Assembly (NCBI RefSeq): GCF_030540765.1
Contig: NZ_JAUOEL010000004.1
Coordinates: forward strand, 186,001-250,000
Direction of reading: 5' to 3'
Origin: Flavivirga jejuensis
Lineage (GTDB): Bacteria > Bacteroidota > Bacteroidia > Flavobacteriales > Flavobacteriaceae
Length of the DNA: 64,000 bases
In this document: in pieces, positions 1-8,640 of the stretch
Position numbering within the stretch: position 1 is the stretch's first letter
Layout of the letters: each line of letters begins with the position of its first letter
Translations under genes and position numbers: made by a program
Notes under the pieces: model-generated
Database searches by the model: none
Told to the model about the DNA's origin: nothing
The model's input: only the letters and a program-made list of their open reading frames with translations

Positions 1-537
1 GCAGAAGGTTTTGAAGCTGGAGGACATAACGGTAGGGATGAAACTACCACGTTAACACTTATACCAATGACTAAAGAGCAAATACATATTCCGTTAATTG
101 CAGCTGGTGGTATAGCTACAGGAAAAGCCATGTTAGCAACCATGATCTTGGGTGCAGACGGTGTACAAATAGGCAGTCGGTTTGTGGCTAGTACAGAAAG
201 TTCTGCGCATGAAGCATTTAAAAAAGTTGTTGTTGACGCTAAAGAAGGGGATACGCAATTAACATTAAAGGAATTGGCGCCAGTACGTTTAATAAAGAAT
301 AAATTTTATAACGACGTACAAGCTTTATACAAAAATGGACCAACCGTTGAAGCTCTTAAAACTTTATTAGGACGTGCCAGAGCAAAAAAAGGCATGTTTG
401 AAGGCGACTTGGATGAAGGTGAATTGGAAATTGGACAAATTGCAGGATTGATTCATGATATTAAACCAGTATCAACGATTGTTGAAGATATCATACAAGA
501 ATTTGAAGAGGCTAAAACCCTTATGGATTCATTATAA
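1..537 (+). CDS. Nitronate monooxygenase family protein (5' end outside window)
   Basis: FMN-dependent TIM-barrel enzyme of the nitronate monooxygenase (2-nitropropane dioxygenase) family, which oxidises alkyl nitronates. The frame is open from base 1, so the N-terminal part lies upstream of the window. Visible family signatures are EAGGHNGR near the left edge, then IPLIAAGGIATG and GADGVQIGSRFV, which form the phosphate-binding end of the barrel. The C-terminal extension (about residues 75-178 of the visible part) is helical and acidic, as in flavobacterial members. Family assignment is firm; the substrate is not known. Confidence 0.88.
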   Translation, partial: AEGFEAGGHNGRDETTTLTLIPMTKEQIHIPLIAAGGIATGKAMLATMILGADGVQIGSRFVASTESSAHEAFKKVVVDAKEGDTQLTLKELAPVRLIKNKFYNDVQALYKNGPTVEALKTLLGRARAKKGMFEGDLDEGELEIGQIAGLIHDIKPVSTIVEDIIQEFEEAKTLMDSL

Positions 538-624
538 AGGGTTTAAGTTTAAATAACAGATCTAACGTATTTAATCTTTCTTTAGGTTCCTCAAATTTAC
601 AATTTGGACTTTCTTATTATTTCT

Positions 625-801
625 AAACCTGAATTCGACGTAAATTAAAAAAGGTAAATAATATTTATATTATTGATAAACAATGTTTTATCATGTATAA
701 AGAGCGAAGCATGAGTGACGAGACATCTCATAAACATGAGATTCCTCCTCAAAAGCTACGCTTTATACCTTCAAACAAAATATATTTTGTTTTCGATAGC
801 G
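625..801. repeat. Dispersed intergenic repeat B, copy 1
   Basis: About 177 bp shared with 18395-18573 and, in part, 12001-12058. The core includes GAGTGACGAGACATCTCAT, and the copy carries a perfect hairpin (ATCTCAT, 4-base loop, ATGAGAT at 725-742). It ends with TTTTCGATAGCG. The left end resembles the terminal repeat of family A (CCTGAATTCGACGTAA). Confidence 0.8.
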
Positions 802-915
802 TTCGGAATGAGATAATCATATTATTTATACACGCAAATTGCTTATTATCAGCGCTTAATATGTCGAGCTGACGTTTCTAAAGAAGTTTTAAAAAAAATA
901 CTTAAAAACAAAAAA

Positions 916-935
916 GAGGAATTTAAAAATTCCTC
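916..935. terminator. Palindromic hairpin, possible terminator
   Basis: A 9-bp perfect stem (GAGGAATTT / AAATTCCTC) with a 2-base centre. A T-run follows only when read on the minus strand, so it would terminate minus-strand transcription better than the plus-strand genes around it. Confidence 0.35.
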
Positions 936-1161
936 CTTTGTAATGTGTTGAAACTAATAACTATTATAATTTTATCCCTTTAAAACGAAAAGCTAAAATG
1001 TTTCCACCAGTGCTATTTATTATTTAGTTTAAATTAAGGAGTTGCGAATGTATAAAAAACCTCTAATAAATAGTTTTAAACTTGTACAGATTTGTAAAGA
1101 GTTATCAACAATTGCTTAACATTTGTTAATTTCTAATAAAAACTAAAAGAAGATTACAAAA

Positions 1162-1195
1162 TTGATAAAAAAATAGGGGCTAAAGATTACATTTG
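1162..1195 (+). promoter_or_regulatory. Bacteroidota-type promoter for the MATE gene
   Basis: TTG at 1162-1164 and TACATTTG at 1188-1195 match the TTG-N17-23-TAnnTTTG consensus with 23 bases between. The start codon is only 5 bases past the -7 box, so the transcript would be leaderless or nearly so. Confidence 0.6.
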
Positions 1196-1199
1196 CTTC

Positions 1200-2588
1200 A
1201 TGCAATTAAAAGACTATACCAAAGAGTTTAAATACAATTGGAAGTTAGCTTCCCCAGTGATGCTTGGTATGTTGGGACATACATTTGTTAGCTTTGTAGA
1301 CAACGTTATGGTAGGACAATTGGGAACTGCCGAACTTGCAGCTGTGTCTTTAGGCAATAGCTTTATGTTTATTGCTATGTCTTTAGGTATTGGTTTTTCT
1401 ACAGCCATCACACCTTTAATAGCAGAGTATGATGCCGCAAAAGATTTTATAAAAGGAAAATCATCCTTTAAACATGGTTTATTTTTGTGTACTGTTTTAG
1501 GCGTATTACTATTTTTAATGGTGTTTTTTGCAAAACCACTTATGTATTTAATGAAACAACCTGTAGAGGTTGTTGAGTTAGCAATTCCGTACTTAGATTT
1601 AGTTGCTTTTTCTTTAATCCCTTTAATTATTTTTCAAGGCTTTAAACAGTTTAGTGATGGACTGTCTATGACTAAATACCCTATGTATTCAACTTTATTA
1701 GGGAATATTATAAATATAGTTTTAAACTATTTATTAATTTTTGGAAAGTTTGGGTTTCCAGAACTAGGTATTGTAGGGGCGGCTTATGGCACGCTGGCGT
1801 CTCGTATTATTATGGTTTGGTATTTATGGTTTTTACTTAAAGGAAATGAGAAATCGAAAGCATTTGTAACACATATTAAGTTTTTTGTTTTAGATAAATT
1901 AATGCTTAAAAAAATCATCAATTTAGGTGCTCCAAGTGCTATGCAAATGTTCTTTGAAGTCGCTATTTTTACTGCTGCTATATGGTTAAGTGGTTTGTTG
2001 GGTAAAAATCCGCAAGCAGCAAATCAAATAGCTCTTAATTTATCGTCTATGACGTTTATGGTGGTTATGGGGCTAAGTGTTGCTTCTATGATTCGTGTTG
2101 GTAACCAAAAAGGATTAAAAGCATATTCTGAATTGAGACGTATTGCATTTTCTTTGTTTTTAATGGGAGTTATGTTTTCCACTGGGTTTGCCTTGCTGTT
2201 CTTTTTATTTCACAATCAATTGCCTAAGTTGTATGTCGATTTTGATGATGCCAAGAACTTAATTGATAATACTGAAGTAGTAGCTATAGCATCAAAATTG
2301 CTAATTGCAGCAGCCATTTTTCAAATAAGTGATAGTATTCAAGTTTTAGTTTTAGGTGCTTTACGTGGTTTACAAGATGTTAAAATACCAACCATAATTA
2401 CATTTGTGTCATATTGGTTAATTGGATTTCCTATAAGTTGGTTTTTAGGAAAAGAAAATACTTATGGTAGTTTTGGTATTTGGCTAGGTTTGCTTGCAGG
2501 TTTAACAACCGCAGCTATTTTATTGTATATTCGATTCAATTATTTAACTAAAAAAATGATTAAAGAAGACCTGTTAAAAATGAGCTAA
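1200..2588 (+). CDS. MATE family efflux transporter
   Basis: A 462-residue inner-membrane exporter of the multidrug and toxic compound extrusion family, expected to use a Na+ or H+ gradient. The N-terminal segment LASPVMLGMLGHTFVSFVDN and the later GAPSAMQMFFEVA are the paired family signatures that open the two six-helix halves. About twelve hydrophobic segments can be counted, and the length is normal for the family. The ATG is chosen because a TAnnTTTG promoter box lies directly before it. It stands alone, with 158 bases to the next gene. The substrate cannot be read from sequence. Confidence 0.92.
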   Translation: MQLKDYTKEFKYNWKLASPVMLGMLGHTFVSFVDNVMVGQLGTAELAAVSLGNSFMFIAMSLGIGFSTAITPLIAEYDAAKDFIKGKSSFKHGLFLCTVLGVLLFLMVFFAKPLMYLMKQPVEVVELAIPYLDLVAFSLIPLIIFQGFKQFSDGLSMTKYPMYSTLLGNIINIVLNYLLIFGKFGFPELGIVGAAYGTLASRIIMVWYLWFLLKGNEKSKAFVTHIKFFVLDKLMLKKIINLGAPSAMQMFFEVAIFTAAIWLSGLLGKNPQAANQIALNLSSMTFMVVMGLSVASMIRVGNQKGLKAYSELRRIAFSLFLMGVMFSTGFALLFFLFHNQLPKLYVDFDDAKNLIDNTEVVAIASKLLIAAAIFQISDSIQVLVLGALRGLQDVKIPTIITFVSYWLIGFPISWFLGKENTYGSFGIWLGLLAGLTTAAILLYIRFNYLTKKMIKEDLLKMS

Positions 2589-2688
2589 AGTGTTTATATT
2601 TGATGGTGTTATAATGACAAACTAATAGTTAGCGAAACAATTAAAAGAAAGAATTTTTACAATTTATACTTCAATAGTTAATAAATTA

Positions 2689-2696
2689 TAACTTTG
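2689..2696 (+). promoter_or_regulatory. Candidate -7 box TAACTTTG
   Basis: Matches the TAnnTTTG consensus 50 bases before the small acidic gene. No clear TTG lies at the expected -33 distance, so this is a partial promoter call. Confidence 0.4.
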
Positions 2697-2746
2697 CACC
2701 AGATGACTTAAGATCACTTTAGGCATTTATAACTTATAACTTAATT

Positions 2747-2974
2747 ATGACACTCCCAAAATTTATACTTGGTGATAACACTGAATATCCAAATGCTATT
2801 TTTGTAATTCATACAGAATTCCCAAGATTTATTATTAATCTAGAGGATGATGACGTGGAATGGTTTGAAGATTTTGATTCTGAAGACCAAAAAGAACTGG
2901 AAAACGAAACAGAAAATGCCATAAAACTAGCCACTGAGTTTTACGACAATGAAATAAGCAAATACGAAGATTAA
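2747..2974 (+). CDS. Small acidic conserved hypothetical protein
   Basis: A 75-residue soluble protein of unknown function. It has a beta-like N-terminal half (FILGDNTEYPNAIFVIHTEF) followed by a strongly acidic segment and a helical C-terminus. No signal peptide, membrane segment or catalytic motif is visible. It sits 15 bases upstream of the PAP2 gene on the same strand with a shared upstream promoter box, so the two are probably co-transcribed. Coding potential is supported by position and composition; the function is not recognised. Confidence 0.75.
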   Translation: MTLPKFILGDNTEYPNAIFVIHTEFPRFIINLEDDDVEWFEDFDSEDQKELENETENAIKLATEFYDNEISKYED

Positions 2975-2989
2975 TTTTAAGCTTTTTAT

Positions 2990-3559
2990 ATGATTGACCA
3001 ACTTTTAAAATACGATACCGAATTGTTTTTGTTTTTAAACAATTTAGGTTCTGAGCCTTGGGATAATTTATGGTTAATAATAACTAACAAGTATACGTTT
3101 ATTCCGTTTTATGCTGTATTGCTGTTCTTGCTGTACAAAAAATATGGACTAAAATCATTGCTTGTTTTTGTTGTGGTTGTGGCTTTAATGATCACATTTA
3201 CAGATCAAATAACCAATGTTTTTAAACGAGGTTTTCAACGTCCGAGACCTTGTGGTGAAGCAAACTTAATAGACCAGATGCGTTTTATAGCCGTGCGTTG
3301 TGGGAAATATGGTTTTTTCTCTGGTCACTCATCAAACTCAATGGCAGCAGCCGTATTTGCTGGTTTAATGCTTAGGGCACATTATAAAAATCTGATCTTT
3401 ATTTTATTATTTTGGAGTGTGGTAGTCGCATATAGCAGGATTTATGTGGGTGTTCATTATCCATTAGATATTATTTGCGGATTAACTTTTGGTGCCATTT
3501 CTGGATTCCTTTTTTACAAACTGGGTAACTATTCGTTAAAAAGATTTATCAAGGTTTAG
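2990..3559 (+). CDS. PAP2-family phosphatase, undecaprenyl-diphosphatase-like
   Basis: A 189-residue integral membrane phosphatase of the type 2 phosphatidic acid phosphatase superfamily. The three catalytic motifs are present in order: KRGFQRPRP (motif 1), FSGHSSNS (motif 2, with the catalytic His) and SRIYVGVHYPLD (motif 3, with the nucleophilic His). Five to six hydrophobic segments surround them. Members dephosphorylate lipid phosphates such as undecaprenyl diphosphate at the periplasmic face; the actual lipid substrate here is inferred only from the family. It follows the small acidic gene in a likely two-gene unit. Confidence 0.88.
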   Translation: MIDQLLKYDTELFLFLNNLGSEPWDNLWLIITNKYTFIPFYAVLLFLLYKKYGLKSLLVFVVVVALMITFTDQITNVFKRGFQRPRPCGEANLIDQMRFIAVRCGKYGFFSGHSSNSMAAAVFAGLMLRAHYKNLIFILLFWSVVVAYSRIYVGVHYPLDIICGLTFGAISGFLFYKLGNYSLKRFIKV

Positions 3560-3649
3560 TTTTGAATTTAGAAGTTTTACTAAAAAAATAAACCGCTTAA
3601 AATCAGTAACTACAGTGTATAAATATTTGTTTCCGATTATAGTAGGTTA

Positions 3650-6046
3650 TTAATGGCGTTGTCCAGAAAACTCCATAGCTTCTCCTTTTCCAAAGCCATA
3701 ACTAATGCCAAAGGTTACAAAACGACCGCGTTGCGAACTGTTGTACAAATAAAAGTCTGATTGAAAGGTCTCACTCTCATTAACACGTGATGCAAATACA
3801 TCCCGAACGCTCATATTTAAAATCACTTTCCCTTTTAATATTTTTTTTCTAATACCCAAGTCTGCATACAAATTATCGGATGTTTCCCCTTGTAGACTTT
3901 TATACTTAGAAAAATAATCTCCAGATATTTCGAAATCGAAATCTAAAGGAAGTTTAAATTTTGATGCTAAACTTGTAGACCAACTATTTCCTTTAAAATC
4001 AAACGATTCTGTTTCAAAAACACCTTTTCTGCTAAAGAAATTAATATTAAAATCGCCATTTAAAGAAAACCAGTTGATAGGGTTGTATTTACCATTAAAC
4101 TCCAGTCCAGTAGTATTACTAGTTCCTATATTTTCGGGTCGGGATATGTTTATGTTATCTTCAAAACTAATGGTTACGCGTTCTATAACATCGGTCGTAT
4201 AACGGTGGTATAAACTAAAATTCAAAGAGGCTTTACCTATTTTTTGAATGCTGGTTAACTCATACGAATCGGTGTATTCTGGTAGTAAATCTGGATTACC
4301 TGTAGAAATACTAAAGTTATTACGAATATTAGAAAACGGATTTAAACTTCTTAATCCTGGTCTGTTTATTCTTTTAGAATAGCCTGCTTGTAAAGACATA
4401 TTTTCATTAAGCTTGTAGGAGGTATGTATACTAGGAAACAGATTTGTATAATTAGTATTGTTCGTTTCATTCGTGTTTTTTAATATGGTATATAAGTCTG
4501 TATTTTCCATTCTTACACCCAGTTTTACACCCCATATATCACCTTCATAAGCACTGGTAACATAGAGCGCTAAAACTTTTTGGTCTAAATCGAAAACATT
4601 AGTCAAATCAGCATTATCAACCCAAACACCATTTGTAAAATCACTTACAGCAAAATCATTCGATACAATATTAATAGCATATTGAGACCCCGTTTCAATC
4701 GTGTATTTTTCTAGAAACGGATGGGTGTAATCTAATTTAAAAATGTAGTCTTCAAGTTTATAATCTGTTCGCGTTTCTTGCTGTGTATCGGTATCACTAC
4801 CCGTGAGTATGGTATCTAAAAAATCTGAAGATTGGTCTTTACGAAAAGAACTTCCCAAAGCACTAAACAATAAGTCTTGATCTTCATGTCTTTTAAAATC
4901 CTTTTTATACTGTAATTCGTATCGCAATTTAGGGTTCGTTGCTTTTGTTATTTCATCACGTATCCAACTATCTGTTATTGAATTTGTAGCATCTATACTG
5001 TTGTAATTAGCTGTCGAGTTTTGGTCTTCAACCTCATACGCATAAGTTCCAGAAAGTGTAATAACATTGCTATCGTTTATATGATAATCTGTACCTATAA
5101 GAATATTGCTGAACTTTTCATTAAATTCACTTTCGCCAACACTATTTATAGTGATGTTGTTTATTAAATCACTATTTATAGATGTTGTTTCTCTCGGAAA
5201 CGTTCTTTTACCAAACCCTATTTGACTAAATAAATTAAATTTTTCTGTACGTTTGTTAAGGCTTAAACCAAAACTATTACTATTTGGTACACCCACATTA
5301 AGACTAGCAGAGCCGTTTAATCCTTTTTTTTCAGATTTTTTAATAACAATGTTTATGATTCCTGAAGTTCCTTCGGCATCATATTTAGCAGATGGATTGG
5401 TAATAACTTCTATTTTCTCAATCATATCTGCAGTAATAGTACCCAGTGCATTGCCATCTGCATTTGTTAAAACAGAAGGTTTACCATTTATTAAAATTTG
5501 AACCCCTTGACTGCCCCGTAGGCTAACTTCGCCTTCTATATTAACATTTACCGATGGTACATTATTTAAAACTTCCAGAGCACTAGCGCCTGTCGAGCTT
5601 AAATCTGTGCCTACATTAAAAACACGTTTGTCCAGCTTAAATTCTGTTTGCGATTTTTCTGCACGAATTAAAATTTCATCTAAATCTTGTTCATCTTCAG
5701 ATAAGGAGATTACTCCCAAATTTATTTTATTGTTAGAAATATTAAAGTCTTTAAATGTTTGAGTGGTAAACCCAATAAAACTAACCTCAATATAAAAATT
5801 AGTAGCATGAGTATCAATTATAAAGATACCGTTTGTATTAGTTACAGCACCTGTTATAGGTTTTTTGTCGTTGTTATTTAGTATGGATATCGTGGCATAC
5901 TCAATAGGCTGTTTGCTATTGGTTTCTATAACCTTTCCCGTAATTTCTACTGTGATATTTTGGGACATAGTAGATTTCCAACCCATTAAAACAAGGCAAA
6001 AGAGAATAAGATGTAAATGTTTTGAATTCATAAAAGATAATCGCAA
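3650..6046 (-). CDS. TonB-dependent receptor-like outer membrane beta-barrel protein
   Basis: A 798-residue outer-membrane protein. A signal peptide ends near residue 29 (TMSQ), followed by a carboxypeptidase-regulatory-like beta-sandwich at about 32-115, a plug at about 120-235 (EVLNNVPSVNV, SLRGSQGVQILINGKPS, NPSAKYDAEGTSGIINI), and a long barrel rich in alternating aromatic and polar residues to the C-terminus. This is the OMP_b-brl_3 layout common in Flavobacteria. There is no SusD partner next to it, so a glycan-utilisation role is not supported; the ligand is unknown. An internal Met at residue 6 is an equally good start and gives a more typical signal peptide. Confidence 0.88.
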   Translation of the reverse strand: MRLSFMNSKHLHLILFCLVLMGWKSTMSQNITVEITGKVIETNSKQPIEYATISILNNNDKKPITGAVTNTNGIFIIDTHATNFYIEVSFIGFTTQTFKDFNISNNKINLGVISLSEDEQDLDEILIRAEKSQTEFKLDKRVFNVGTDLSSTGASALEVLNNVPSVNVNIEGEVSLRGSQGVQILINGKPSVLTNADGNALGTITADMIEKIEVITNPSAKYDAEGTSGIINIVIKKSEKKGLNGSASLNVGVPNSNSFGLSLNKRTEKFNLFSQIGFGKRTFPRETTSINSDLINNITINSVGESEFNEKFSNILIGTDYHINDSNVITLSGTYAYEVEDQNSTANYNSIDATNSITDSWIRDEITKATNPKLRYELQYKKDFKRHEDQDLLFSALGSSFRKDQSSDFLDTILTGSDTDTQQETRTDYKLEDYIFKLDYTHPFLEKYTIETGSQYAINIVSNDFAVSDFTNGVWVDNADLTNVFDLDQKVLALYVTSAYEGDIWGVKLGVRMENTDLYTILKNTNETNNTNYTNLFPSIHTSYKLNENMSLQAGYSKRINRPGLRSLNPFSNIRNNFSISTGNPDLLPEYTDSYELTSIQKIGKASLNFSLYHRYTTDVIERVTISFEDNINISRPENIGTSNTTGLEFNGKYNPINWFSLNGDFNINFFSRKGVFETESFDFKGNSWSTSLASKFKLPLDFDFEISGDYFSKYKSLQGETSDNLYADLGIRKKILKGKVILNMSVRDVFASRVNESETFQSDFYLYNSSQRGRFVTFGISYGFGKGEAMEFSGQRH

Positions 6047-6201
6047 AAATAAATAACAAAGATACTGGCATGGATGCTAAAAACAGGATGTTTTAAATGT
6101 TAAAATAAACCCAAAATTTATTTGAGATTATCATTTTTTAATGGACTGAAACCATTTAAAATTTAAAAGGGAATCTATATTATTGATAGCTAAATAAGGA
6201 T

Positions 6202-6209
6202 TACATTTG
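6202..6209 (+). promoter_or_regulatory. -7 box TACATTTG before the MFS gene
   Basis: An exact match to TAnnTTTG, 18 bases before the start codon. A TTG at 6183-6185 is the best -33 candidate, with 16 bases between, which is slightly short. Confidence 0.5.
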
Positions 6210-6226
6210 ATGCTTCAAAATAGTAT

Positions 6227-7528
6227 ATGTCCAATCCAAACAAATTTTCTTTTATAAACCCTAAAAAGGTTCCTTTTTTTTATGGGTATGTGATTCTTTT
6301 TATAGGTAGTATTGGTGTTTTAGCGAGTACTCCAGGACAAACTATAGGTATTTCTGTTTTCACAGATCCTGTAAAGGATGCACTAGGGCTTACCAGAAAC
6401 CAATTTAGCAATGCCTATATGATAGGAACATTTTTAAGTGCCTTATTAGTAGCAAAAGCAGGTGTTTGGTTTGATACTTATGGTGCCAGATATGTTGCTT
6501 TTTTTGCTACCTTACTTTTAGGGATATCGGTTTTAATATGCTCTGTTTCTGTTGAAATTAGTACGTATATAAAAGCCCTTTTTAATTTTGATTCCTGGTT
6601 CATTCCTTTTCTCTTAATAACCGTTCTGTTTTTCTTTGTGAGATTTAGTGGGCAAGGGGTTTTAACTATGGCATCTAGAAATATGATCATGATTTGGTTT
6701 AAAAAAAACAGGGGTAAAATAAATGCAATAAGCAGTATTACAGTATCTCTAGGTTTTTCTAGTGCGCCCATTTTTATAAATAAGCTTATTGATGATAATG
6801 GATGGCAAATGAGTTGGCAGATTATTGCCATTTGTCTGTTTATTTTTAGCCTGTGTGTGCTACAACTATATAGAAATAAACCAGAAAATTTTAATATGCT
6901 ACCAGATGGGGAAACTAAAAAACATGATGTTATTAAGGTAGAAAGTATAGAAATAGATTTTACTTTAAAAGAAGCCAAAAATACCAGAGCATTTTGGATG
7001 TTTGGTTTGGCATTGGCTTTTAGTAGTTTTTTCTCAACAGGTTTTACGTTTCATGTGGTGTCTATTTTTGCAAGTCATGATTACTCAAAAACTCAGGCAA
7101 TAGCCATTTTTATACCCATTTCAATTATTGCCATATCGGTATCTACTTTATGTAATATTTTGAGTGATTACGTGCAACACAAAGTGTATTTATACCTTAT
7201 GTTACTTAGTGGTGTTTTAGCATCTTTAGGATTGATATTTCTATCAAATTCTATAGGCGTGTATCTCTTAATAATAGGATTGGGTGTGTATAGCGGTTTG
7301 TTTGCTGTTGTAAATGCGGTAACATGGCCCCGATTTTATGGAAGAAAGTATTTGGGATCTATAACAGGTAAAATTATGAGTTTTTTAGTGGTTGCGAGTG
7401 CCATAGCTCCTAGTTTGTTTAGTTATTCTTTTACAGGTTTAGGGTCTTACACTTATATTAGCTATATCACATTAGCCTTTTTATTGTTTCTAATTATTGG
7501 TTCTTTTAAGGTTAAAAATCCCCAATGA
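6227..7528 (+). CDS. MFS transporter
   Basis: A 433-residue major facilitator superfamily permease with about twelve hydrophobic segments and a central hydrophilic loop (about residues 210-245). The N-terminal segment FFYGYVILFIGSIGVLASTPGQT and the motif DTYGARY after helix 2 (MFS motif A position) resemble the oxalate/formate antiporter-like and monocarboxylate-type branches. It is monocistronic with its own TAnnTTTG box. The substrate is not deducible. Confidence 0.88.
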   Translation: MSNPNKFSFINPKKVPFFYGYVILFIGSIGVLASTPGQTIGISVFTDPVKDALGLTRNQFSNAYMIGTFLSALLVAKAGVWFDTYGARYVAFFATLLLGISVLICSVSVEISTYIKALFNFDSWFIPFLLITVLFFFVRFSGQGVLTMASRNMIMIWFKKNRGKINAISSITVSLGFSSAPIFINKLIDDNGWQMSWQIIAICLFIFSLCVLQLYRNKPENFNMLPDGETKKHDVIKVESIEIDFTLKEAKNTRAFWMFGLALAFSSFFSTGFTFHVVSIFASHDYSKTQAIAIFIPISIIAISVSTLCNILSDYVQHKVYLYLMLLSGVLASLGLIFLSNSIGVYLLIIGLGVYSGLFAVVNAVTWPRFYGRKYLGSITGKIMSFLVVASAIAPSLFSYSFTGLGSYTYISYITLAFLLFLIIGSFKVKNPQ

Positions 7529-7539
7529 TTGTTTGTAGT

Positions 7540-7616
7540 AACTTGAGTTCGATGTAAGGATCATAGATAAAAGTCAATAAAAAAACAACCTCATTTTCCT
7601 TACATCGAATTCAGGT
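7540..7616. repeat. Dispersed repeat A, short copy with inverted ends
   Basis: A 77-bp unit whose ends are inverted repeats (AACTTGAGTTCGATGTAAGG and its complement). It has the same ends and the same inner flanks (TCATAGATAAAAGTCAATAA, AAAAACAACCTCAT) as the 223-bp copy at 58625-58847, but lacks that copy's middle. It accounts for much of the 373-base gap after the MFS gene; the rest (7617-7901) is A/T-rich without a recognisable feature. Confidence 0.8.
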
Positions 7617-7901
7617 TAGTATATAAAAATATCTTTTTAAAACCTGTTTACCCTTTTTTTTTAATTGTTCACCAAGAATAGCATACCATCTACCATATTA
7701 ATTTTATCTAGGCGTTGTAAGCGTATATTTTTATTTCATAAAAAAGAAAAATTATAAATAATTTATTTATAAGGTTTAACCTTAAGCTTAATTAATTGGT
7801 ATTTAGTTATATAGTTAAGGGTTTTAATTGATAGAATATGCGTGTTTTTTTATAGTTTTTAGATTAGCTTTTAGGTAGCTTTACTCTCACGAATTTAGAA
7901 T

Positions 7902-8639
7902 GTGTTTATGGAAATTAGTAATAAAAAAGTACTCATAATAGAAGATGAGTTTTCTATTGCATTAGATATTAAAATTAGTTTAGAAAAACAGGGATATGTT
8001 ATAGTAGGAATTGCGAATAATTATGATGAAGCAATAAGGTATGTGGAAGACGTTATACCAGATGTTGTTATTATGGATATTAATATTTCTGGAGAAAAAA
8101 ATGGTATTGTAGCAGCAACAGATATTTATGATACGTATAACATCCCGATTGTTTTCTTAACGGCTTATGGTGATGATAATACATTTAAAGACGCTTTGCA
8201 GTCCAGACCCTTTGGATTTTTACTAAAACCCTTTAATATAAAGGAGTTGTCTTTTACAATTCAAATAGCATTACAAAAACATCTTGAAAATGAATCACTT
8301 AAAACAATAAAACCTAATAATAAAATATCGGAAACCTTATTTATTAAAGACAAATCGCAGTTTATAAGTGTTAAGACTAATGACATTTTATGGGTAAAAG
8401 CCATGGATAATTATACCCAAATTATTACTAAGGACAAAAAGGTTTTGGTAAATATGTTTTTAAAAGAGTTTTATGAAAAAGTACCACAGGATAAATTTTT
8501 AAGAATTCACAGATCATATATGGTGGCTTTAGACAAAATCGATAAAATAGAAAATAAATTTGTTTTTATTGAGGCGCATAAAATCCCAATAAGTAAAGCC
8601 TATAAAAGCCAATTGCTAGAACGATTAGATATTTTATAA
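7902..8639 (+). CDS. LytTR-family response regulator
   Basis: A 245-residue two-component regulator. The receiver domain covers residues 6-125, with acidic pocket E15/D16, phospho-acceptor D59 (VVIMDINI), T87 and K109-P110. A LytTR DNA-binding domain follows at about 145-243 (FIKDKSQFISVKTNDILWVKAMDNYTQ; FLRIHRSYMVAL), which binds direct-repeat sites through beta-strands. It ends one base before the histidine kinase, so the pair is an operon and the kinase is the obvious partner. A second Met at residue 3 is an alternative start. Confidence 0.93.
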   Translation: MFMEISNKKVLIIEDEFSIALDIKISLEKQGYVIVGIANNYDEAIRYVEDVIPDVVIMDINISGEKNGIVAATDIYDTYNIPIVFLTAYGDDNTFKDALQSRPFGFLLKPFNIKELSFTIQIALQKHLENESLKTIKPNNKISETLFIKDKSQFISVKTNDILWVKAMDNYTQIITKDKKVLVNMFLKEFYEKVPQDKFLRIHRSYMVALDKIDKIENKFVFIEAHKIPISKAYKSQLLERLDIL

Positions 8640-8640
8640 T

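Larger units (their letters stand above)
538..1160. other. Intergenic region with dispersed repeat B
   Basis: No convincing gene is seen between the oxidoreductase and the MATE gene. The stretch holds one copy of dispersed repeat B (625-801), a perfect 9-bp-stem hairpin at 916-935, and A/T-rich sequence leading into the MATE promoter. Confidence 0.6.

Noticed and set aside
6478-6978. 166-codon minus-strand frame inside the MFS gene
   Set aside because: Antisense of a well supported membrane transporter; the translation shows no family.
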